Positions 24,031 to 29,424 of a DNA stretch of 29,424 nucleotides are shown here, in pieces (position 1 is the first letter of the stretch; each line of letters opens with the position of its first letter). This DNA is from Comamonadaceae bacterium (GTDB lineage: Bacteria > Pseudomonadota > Gammaproteobacteria > Burkholderiales > Burkholderiaceae_C): the NCBI GenBank assembly GCA_947458415.1, contig CANGZG010000003.1, forward strand, positions 1-29,424, written 5' to 3'. The position numbers were made by a program, and so were the translations under genes. The notes beneath the pieces are model-generated. The model was not told the origin of the DNA. It did no database searches and saw only the letters and a list, made by a program, of their open reading frames with translations.

Positions 24031-24783
24031 TCAAGCTTGCCCGTTGGTCTCGACCTCGACGAACTCATCCTGGCCTTCAGCCACCGCTTTGACAACATCG
24101 TTGACTGCGTTGGCTCTGCCTTCCAAAATCGCGTCCGCAATGCCTCTGGCGTAAAGCGTCACAGCCTTGGATGAATCATCGTTTCCAGGAATGACGTAAT
24201 CGATGCCTTCAGGTGAATGGTTGGAATCCACCACACCAATCAAAGGGATACCGAGCTTTTTGGCTTCGGCGATCGCGATTTTGTGGAAACCGACATCAAT
24301 CACAAAAATGGCATCGGGCAATGTGACCATGTCTTGGATACCGCCAATGTCTTTTTCCAATTTTTCCAACTCACGCATGAACATGAGTTGCTCTTTTTTG
24401 GACATGGCGTCCAGCCCAATTTCTTGTTGGGCTTTCATGTCTTTCAAACGCTTGATAGACGTTTTGACCGTTTTGAAATTGGTGAGCATGCCGCCCAACC
24501 AACGTTGGTCAACATAGGGCACACCGGCTCGGGCGGCTTCAGAGGCAATGATTTCTCTGGCTTGACGCTTTGTACCCACCATCAAAATGTTGCCGCGATT
24601 GGCAGCCAATTGCTTGGTAAATTTCATTGCCTCTTGAAACATAGGCAATGTTTTTTCGAGGTTGATGATGTGGATTTTGTTGCGATGCCCAAAAATGAAG
24701 GGGGACATCTTGGGATTCCAAAAGCGTGTTTGGTGTCCAAAGTGGACCCCAGCTTCCAGCATTTCGCGCATGGTGACAGACAT
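24031..24783 (-). CDS. rpsB: 30S ribosomal protein S2
   Basis: S2 binds late on the 30S subunit near the head-body junction and is needed for S1 attachment. The protein is 250 residues and opens MSVTMREMLEAGVHFGHQTRFWNPKM, the diagnostic S2 start. FIFGHRNKIHIINLEKTLPMF, GTKRQAREIIASEAARAGVPYVDQRWLGGMLTNFKT, PDAIFVIDVGFHKIAIAEAKKLGIP and VVDSNHSPEGIDYVIPGNDDS follow. The ATG at 24783 has GGAG seven bases upstream and is preferred over the frame opening four codons earlier. The gene heads the block and is preceded by a strongly folded leader. Confidence 0.98.
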   Translation of the reverse strand: MSVTMREMLEAGVHFGHQTRFWNPKMSPFIFGHRNKIHIINLEKTLPMFQEAMKFTKQLAANRGNILMVGTKRQAREIIASEAARAGVPYVDQRWLGGMLTNFKTVKTSIKRLKDMKAQQEIGLDAMSKKEQLMFMRELEKLEKDIGGIQDMVTLPDAIFVIDVGFHKIAIAEAKKLGIPLIGVVDSNHSPEGIDYVIPGNDDSSKAVTLYARGIADAILEGRANAVNDVVKAVAEGQDEFVEVETNGQA

Positions 24784-24811
24784 GAATAACTCCAAAGGTT
24801 GCGTCTAAAAT

Positions 24812-24874
24812 CCAGTTCGTGATTGCATTGACTCAGATAAACTGCCTGTCAATGCAACACCTTTTGTGAACTGG
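24812..24874 (-). promoter_or_regulatory. rpsB leader RNA structure (candidate S2 autoregulatory site)
   Basis: In the rpsB message CCAGTTC (24874-24868) pairs with GAACTGG (24818-24812). Inside it TTGCATTGAC (24857-24848) pairs with GTCAATGCAA (24832-24823), ten perfect pairs. The apical loop holds a further CAG/CTG pairing. The two helices are joined by an internal loop of ten and four bases. The structure ends 28 bases before the ATG. In E. coli, S2 represses its own operon by binding the rpsB leader; the architecture and place fit that role, but binding itself is inference. Confidence 0.6.
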
Positions 24875-24929
24875 TTTGGGATTTACTTTGGGCAATCTTT
24901 TCATCAAATGACTCACCCAAAGCCACGAG

Positions 24930-24935
24930 ATTTTA
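24930..24935 (-). promoter_or_regulatory. rpsB promoter, extended -10 box
   Basis: The minus strand reads CTTGTGCTAAAATCTCG. TAAAAT (24935-24930) is preceded by TGC, an extended -10 element. The predicted start near 24923 gives a leader of about 140 bases that contains the whole rpsB leader structure. No good -35 is seen, which the extended -10 may make up for. Confidence 0.5.
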
Positions 24936-24987
24936 GCACAAGCACAGCTCTTCCAGCTCGCAAAATTGGTTACTTTGGTATGAGATT

Positions 24988-26226
24988 ATGAAAACAGCAG
25001 TCATTGGTGCAGGGGTCATTGGGGTGACCACCGCGTTGGAGCTTGCTTCCCATGGACACGATGTGGTTGTGTTTGAGAAGGGCTCAGGCATCGCTCAAGA
25101 GGCCAGTTTTGCCACAGGGGGTTTCATCGGGCCGGGCTTGATGCATGCTTGGACTGCCCCTGGCCTTCCGTTCAAGACCGTTGGGAAAATGCTCTTTGGC
25201 GCAGAGACACATGCTTTTCATGGCCTGGCCAACGCTTGGCTGTCCTGGCTTTGGCAGTGGCAAAAAGCCAGCGCCCATCCTGAGTACAAACTCAAACTCG
25301 AATCACTTCAACGCTTGGCCTTTTACAGCCAAGAGGTGTTGAGTGGCATCACAGAGCAATACGGATTGCAATACGAAAGCAGCCAAGGTTGCATGTTGAT
25401 TTGTCGTCAAGAAAAAGATTTGAAAATGTTCCAACCACAATTGGACTTGTTGACAGACAACGGTTTTCATTTCAAAAAACTTGATCCCACTGAAGCGCGA
25501 AAACTCGAACCTGCGCTGTCCGAGGAACAATCTTTTCACAGCGCGGTGATGTTTGCAAACGACTCGATTGCCAATTGCAGACAGTTTGCATTGCTGGCAA
25601 AACAGCAGGCCAGTCTGCTTGGCGCAGATTTCAGAACCGGGCAAGAAGTGCTTGCGCTGTCGCCTGACGCACCCAGAACGGTGCGAACCTTGTCTGGCTC
25701 CTCTGAGAAATTCGATCACGTGGTGATTTGCGCAGGCATTCACAGCAAATCATTGGTCAAACATCTGGGGGTAGAGATTCCTTCACTGGCGGTTCACGGA
25801 TACACGCTCAGCTCATCTGTGCGTCAATCGATCGATGCACCTGTTTTGGGGGTCATGGATGCCAAGCACCATGTATCGATTGCCCGCACAGGTCAACGCA
25901 TCAGAGTCAGTGGCATCGCAGAAATAGGGGCAAACAAGAGGCCCCCAGAACAATGTGTTTCGCTTCTTTACAAAGTACTTAACGATTGGTTTCCAGGCGC
26001 GGCCAAAACCCATGAAGCTGTTCAAGTGTGGCGAGGTACTCGGGACGTACTGACCGACGGCGTTCCCATCCTCGGACATTCAGGCGTTCCAGGTATTTGG
26101 CTGAACACTGGCCATGGCAACCATGGATGGGCGAACAGTTGTGGCAGCGCCAGGGCCATTGCGGACATGGTTTCTGGCCGGGGCTGCGAAGTAGACCTCA
26201 AAGGTCTAGGTATCGAGCGCTTTTAA
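24988..26226 (+). CDS. FAD-dependent oxidoreductase, D-amino-acid dehydrogenase (DadA)-like
   Basis: This belongs to the DAO/DadA flavoprotein family, which oxidises amines or amino acids and passes electrons to the respiratory chain; the substrate is not readable from sequence. The protein is 412 residues, slightly shorter than E. coli DadA. The FAD dinucleotide-binding motif GAGVIG is at 7-12 with Glu30 to bind the ribose. EASFATGGFI follows, the middle holds the substrate domain, and near the C-terminus WRGTRDVLTDGVPILG and NTGHGNHGWANSCGSARAIADM match the family. The ATG at 24988 has no good Shine-Dalgarno site. It is divergent from rpsB with 204 bases between, and its stop overlaps the neighbouring dehydrogenase gene by four bases on the other strand. 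Confidence 0.88.
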   Translation: MKTAVIGAGVIGVTTALELASHGHDVVVFEKGSGIAQEASFATGGFIGPGLMHAWTAPGLPFKTVGKMLFGAETHAFHGLANAWLSWLWQWQKASAHPEYKLKLESLQRLAFYSQEVLSGITEQYGLQYESSQGCMLICRQEKDLKMFQPQLDLLTDNGFHFKKLDPTEARKLEPALSEEQSFHSAVMFANDSIANCRQFALLAKQQASLLGADFRTGQEVLALSPDAPRTVRTLSGSSEKFDHVVICAGIHSKSLVKHLGVEIPSLAVHGYTLSSSVRQSIDAPVLGVMDAKHHVSIARTGQRIRVSGIAEIGANKRPPEQCVSLLYKVLNDWFPGAAKTHEAVQVWRGTRDVLTDGVPILGHSGVPGIWLNTGHGNHGWANSCGSARAIADMVSGRGCEVDLKGLGIERF

Positions 26227-26975
26227 CCGCGTCCCACGAACGGCATGTTGGTGGCCATCACCGTATGGAAAAGCACATTCGCAGACAAAGGCAGTTCTGC
26301 CATGTACAGCACGGAAGTGCCCACGTGTGACACATCCATCAATGGTTCTGGCTTGATTTCCCCATTGGCTTGTGGAACACCTTTGGCCATCACTGCAGCC
26401 ATTTCAGTTTCAGCATTGCCAATGTCGATCTGTCCCACAGCAATTTGAAATTTACGGCCATCCAGCGCTGCGGTTTTGGTCAGGCCTGTCACCGCATGTT
26501 TGGTCGCCGTGTAGGCAATGGAATTGGGTCTGGGTGCCGTCGCAGAAATAGAGCCGTTGTTGATGATGCGACCGCCCATGGGAGATTGGGTTTTCATCAC
26601 TTTGAATGCTTGTCGCAAACAATAGAACATGCCATTCAAATTGATGTCCACGACATTTTTCCATTGATCAATGCTTAATTCATCCAGAGGCACGCCGGGC
26701 GCACTGACGCCTGCGTTATTGAAAAGCAAATCGACCCGTCCATGTAACTTCACGACGGTGTCAAACAGTTTTTCAACCGATGCGGGGTCCGCCACATCGG
26801 TTGGCACCACAGCGCAATGCTTCGGGTGTGCTGAAGCAGCTTGTACATCTTTCAACGGTTGCTCTCTGCGACCGGCCAACACCACGGTCCATCCAGCTTG
26901 GTTCAAGGCCAAGGCAGCAGATTTTCCGACACCGGTACCTGCCCCCGTCACGATGGCAATTTTTCCTGTGCTCAT
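26223..26975 (-). CDS. short-chain dehydrogenase/reductase (SDR) family oxidoreductase
   Basis: A classical NAD(P)-dependent SDR of 250 residues; the substrate is unknown. The cofactor motif TGAGTGVG is at 10-17 and NNAG at 85-88. Asn111, Ser141, Tyr154 and Lys158 (YTATK) form the catalytic set. Arg36-Arg37 after the second beta strand (LAGRRE) suggests preference for NADP over NAD. The ATG at 26975 has AGGAG eight bases upstream and lies 20 bases after the rnr stop, so it is probably co-transcribed with rnr. It converges on the DadA-like gene with a four-base overlap. I see no clue linking it functionally to RNase R. Confidence 0.9.
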   Translation of the reverse strand: MSTGKIAIVTGAGTGVGKSAALALNQAGWTVVLAGRREQPLKDVQAASAHPKHCAVVPTDVADPASVEKLFDTVVKLHGRVDLLFNNAGVSAPGVPLDELSIDQWKNVVDINLNGMFYCLRQAFKVMKTQSPMGGRIINNGSISATAPRPNSIAYTATKHAVTGLTKTAALDGRKFQIAVGQIDIGNAETEMAAVMAKGVPQANGEIKPEPLMDVSHVGTSVLYMAELPLSANVLFHTVMATNMPFVGRG

Positions 26976-26995
26976 GCATTTGTCTCCTGAATGAT

Positions 26996-29224
26996 TTATC
27001 GTTTACGCGCTTTTTTGGGAGCGGCGATTTTCTTTCCTGCTTTGGCAGGCGTTGCGAAAGCCACTTTAGCATTGCGAGAATTTTTCGAGGCTTTGTGGCG
27101 AGTTGTCGCTTGGTGTGATTTGACGGAAACAGTTTTCTCGTCCAACTCTTTCCCTTTGGCTTTTCTGGCGCTTGAATGCAGTTCAGTCGCATCGTCTTGC
27201 ACCCAGCGGAAATCAATTTTCCGCCCATCCAAGTCCACCCTGCTGACTTGAACGCGGACTCTTGCGCCTATGGCATATCGAATACCTGTTCGCTCACCAC
27301 GCAATTCTTGCCGTGCCTCATCAAAACGGAAATAGTCTCCACCGAGCTCCGTGATATGAACCAAGCCTTCGACATACATGGCGTCCAACGTCACGAACAC
27401 ACCAAAGCCGGTGACGGCCGACACCGTGCCGCTGAAGTCTTCTCCTAAATGCTCACGCATGTATTGACATTTCAGCCAAGCTTCCACATCTCTGCTGGCC
27501 TCATCTGCGCGGCGCTCATTGGCGCTGCAATGCAAACCTGCCGCTTGCCATGATTGAACTTCAGGTGACAACTGGGTGTTTTTGCCTGCCGTACTCTGCG
27601 AGGATTTGGCTGCGTTAGATGCCAACCGCCTTGACAACTTGGCATGGGCTTCTCCGGGCACGGGCAAGGCAGGCAATTGATAACGGCCACCACGCAGAAT
27701 CGACTTGATCACGCGGTGAACCAACAAATCTGGGTAACGCCGAATCGGGCTGGTGAAATGGGTGTAGGCATCGTAAGCCAAGCCGAAATGCCCACTGTTA
27801 ACTGGTGTGTAAATGGCTTGTTGCATGGACCGCAGCAACATGCTGTGGATTTGCTGTGCGTCCAACCTGTCTTTGGTTGCTTGTGCAATCGCTTGGAATT
27901 GCCCTGGCGAGGGATCTTCAGAAACTTGCAAACCAATTCCTAGAGATTTGAGATAGCTGCGCAATATATCCAATTTCTCTGGTGTCGGTCCTTCGTGGAC
28001 CCGAAACAAAGCAGCATGTTTGTTATGTTGAATGAAGTCTGCACTGCACACATTGGCGGCAAGCATGGTTTCTTCAATCAAACGGTGCGCCTCGGTTCTG
28101 GTGCGGGGCACGATTTTTTCAATCCGTCCATTGTCATCACAAATGATTTGCGTTTCCGTGGTCTCGAAATCGACAGCGCCACGCTTTTGCCGGGCTTTTA
28201 ACAAAGCGCGGTAAACATCGTGCAAATGAATCAAATCATTCACGATGGCCTTGTGTTTGTCAGCTTGAGGCCCACGTGTGTTTGACAAGATCGCCGCTGC
28301 GTCCACATATGTCAGTCGAGCATGGCTGTGCATCACTGCCTCATAAAACTGATACGCAAAAACCTCACCGTCTGCATTGATCATCATGTCGCAAACCATG
28401 CACAGGCGGTCGACATCGGGTTTGAGCGAACACAAGCCATTGGACAATTTTTCTGGCAGCATGGGTATCACCCGCCTCGGGAAATACACACTGGTTGCAC
28501 GATCGTAAGCATCAATGTCAATCGCGCTTTCCGTCTCGACATAATGACTGACATCTGCAATCGCGACCAATAACCGCCAACCGTCTTCCCCTGCGTGGCT
28601 CAAAGGTTCGCAATAAACAGCGTCATCAAAATCTTTGGCGTCTTCACCGTCAATCGTCACCAGTGCAATGTCTGTCAAGTCCACCCTGTGCGGGAAGTCT
28701 TTCGCATGAACTTGATCAGGCAAGGATTCAGCTTGCTTCAAGCATGCTTGAGAAAAGACATGGGGCACGCTGTATTTGCGAACAGCAATTTCAATCTCCA
28801 TGCCTGGGTCATCCATCTCACCCAGCACTTCTTGCACGCGGCCCACAGGTTGCCCGTAGAGGCTGGGCGGTTCAGTCAGTTCCACCACCACCACTTGTCC
28901 AGGCAACGCTTTTGCAGTGGCTGATTTGGGAATCAGAATGTCTTGCCCATAGCGACGGTCTTCCGGTGCCACCAGCCACACGCCACTCTCGTGCAACAAA
29001 CGACCAATGATGGGATGTGCTGGTCGCTCAATGATTTCCAGAATTCGGCCTTCGGGTCGACCCTTTTTATCCAAGCGAGTCACTCTGGCAATGACAACGT
29101 CTTTGTGTAAAACGGCGCGCATTTCATTGGGCGGCAAGTACACATTGCTTTGCCCATCATCACGCATGACAAATCCATGCCCATCTCGGTGGCCTTCGAC
29201 AACGCCCTTGAATTCTTCGAGCAA
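26996..29224 (-). CDS. rnr: ribonuclease R, apparently lacking the N-terminal winged-helix domain
   Basis: RNase R is a processive 3'-5' exoribonuclease that degrades structured RNA. From a TTG at 29224 the protein is 742 residues; E. coli has 813. The sequence opens directly with a cold-shock domain (FKGVVEGHRDGHGFVMRDDG), then a second OB fold, the RNB domain with the metal site TIDGEDAKDFDDAVY (190-204), an S1 domain (GTVSAVTGFGVFVTLDAMYVEGLVHI) and a Lys/Arg-rich tail. The helical N-terminal domain usual in the family is absent, because the tRNA-Leu gene occupies that DNA. The frame stays open through the tRNA to 29362, but that part is the antisense of a tRNA. No in-frame ATG exists before residue 20 of the chosen protein, so the start is uncertain. 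Confidence 0.85.
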   Translation of the reverse strand: MLEEFKGVVEGHRDGHGFVMRDDGQSNVYLPPNEMRAVLHKDVVIARVTRLDKKGRPEGRILEIIERPAHPIIGRLLHESGVWLVAPEDRRYGQDILIPKSATAKALPGQVVVVELTEPPSLYGQPVGRVQEVLGEMDDPGMEIEIAVRKYSVPHVFSQACLKQAESLPDQVHAKDFPHRVDLTDIALVTIDGEDAKDFDDAVYCEPLSHAGEDGWRLLVAIADVSHYVETESAIDIDAYDRATSVYFPRRVIPMLPEKLSNGLCSLKPDVDRLCMVCDMMINADGEVFAYQFYEAVMHSHARLTYVDAAAILSNTRGPQADKHKAIVNDLIHLHDVYRALLKARQKRGAVDFETTETQIICDDNGRIEKIVPRTRTEAHRLIEETMLAANVCSADFIQHNKHAALFRVHEGPTPEKLDILRSYLKSLGIGLQVSEDPSPGQFQAIAQATKDRLDAQQIHSMLLRSMQQAIYTPVNSGHFGLAYDAYTHFTSPIRRYPDLLVHRVIKSILRGGRYQLPALPVPGEAHAKLSRRLASNAAKSSQSTAGKNTQLSPEVQSWQAAGLHCSANERRADEASRDVEAWLKCQYMREHLGEDFSGTVSAVTGFGVFVTLDAMYVEGLVHITELGGDYFRFDEARQELRGERTGIRYAIGARVRVQVSRVDLDGRKIDFRWVQDDATELHSSARKAKGKELDEKTVSVKSHQATTRHKASKNSRNAKVAFATPAKAGKKIAAPKKARKR

Positions 29225-29253
29225 ACCTGTCTGAGTGCTGTGGTTTTTTTTGA

Positions 29254-29259
29254 TATGAT
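29254..29259 (+). promoter_or_regulatory. candidate -10 box of tRNA-Leu
   Basis: TATGAT lies 18 bases before the tRNA 5' end, so transcription would start near 29266. A weak -35 (CTGAGT, 29231-29236) stands 17 bases upstream. The promoter overlaps the sequence that must form the 5' region of rnr on the other strand. Confidence 0.4.
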
Positions 29260-29276
29260 CCTCTGCTTTCCTGAAT

Positions 29277-29361
<85 letters not shown>

Positions 29362-29424
29362 ATCTTACCTACCCCTACTTGTTGTGCATGGCTCCGATCA
29401 AATAGGGATGCCAATCAAATCCAG
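29362..29424. other. sequence downstream of tRNA-Leu, no feature seen
   Basis: These last 63 bases hold no tRNA terminator that I can recognise, no open frame of note and no repeat of the tRNA 3' end that would mark an integration site. The window is too short here to judge further. Confidence 0.5.

Noticed and set aside
29244..29251. The eight-T run before tRNA-Leu as a sequencing frameshift that hides the true rnr start
   Set aside because: I checked the other minus-strand frames just upstream and found no ATG or RNase R-like N-terminal sequence that a shift would restore.

Overview
The window is a block of core housekeeping genes from a betaproteobacterium. Gene order (rpsB-tsf-pyrH-frr-cdsA-dxr-bamA-ompH-lpxD-fabZ-lpxA-lpxB-rnhB, then carA-carB-greA, and rlmE-ftsH-folP-glmM-ppk1) and protein character point to Burkholderiales, most likely a Comamonadaceae-like lineage. 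The base composition looks intermediate rather than GC-rich. I see no insertion sequence, prophage, CRISPR array or obvious genomic island. Almost everything lies on the minus strand; only yhbY, a DadA-like oxidoreductase gene and a tRNA-Leu gene are on plus.

Layout from left to right. 1-5473: ppk1 (cut by the window edge), glmM, folP and ftsH, tightly packed and read leftwards. 5474-5691: a 218-base gap holding a candidate heat-shock promoter for ftsH. 5692-7321: rlmE, divergent yhbY, and greA, whose end overlaps the end of yhbY. 7349-11768: carB and carA, preceded by a leader with nested hairpins and a consensus -10 box. 11918-16706: an RNA methyltransferase gene, rnhB, lpxB, lpxA, fabZ and lpxD. 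16711-19526: ompH/skp and bamA. 19622-22982: dxr, cdsA, frr and pyrH. 23016-24783: tsf and rpsB, each followed by its own intrinsic terminator, with a strongly structured rpsB leader upstream. 24988-26226: the plus-strand DadA-like gene. 26223-29224: a short-chain dehydrogenase gene and rnr. 29277-29361: tRNA-Leu(CAG), transcribed away from rnr.

Functionally the window joins translation (S2, EF-Ts, RRF, RlmE, YhbY, tRNA-Leu), envelope building (LpxA/B/D and FabZ for lipid A; BamA and Skp for outer-membrane proteins; CdsA for phospholipids; GlmM and Dxr for cell-wall and isoprenoid precursors), nucleotide supply (CarAB, PyrH), folate (FolP), RNA turnover (RNase R, RNase HII) and proteolysis (FtsH).

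No new multi-gene system is visible. The points worth a second look are departures from the expected layout: uppS is missing between frr and cdsA, rseP is missing between dxr and bamA, and RNase R appears to lack its N-terminal domain exactly where a tRNA gene sits. There are also two well-formed mRNA leader structures (rpsB and carA), a likely C10-type LpxA acyl-chain ruler, and two TTG start codons. All calls rest on reading the sequence and on knowledge of the families; no database search was possible.
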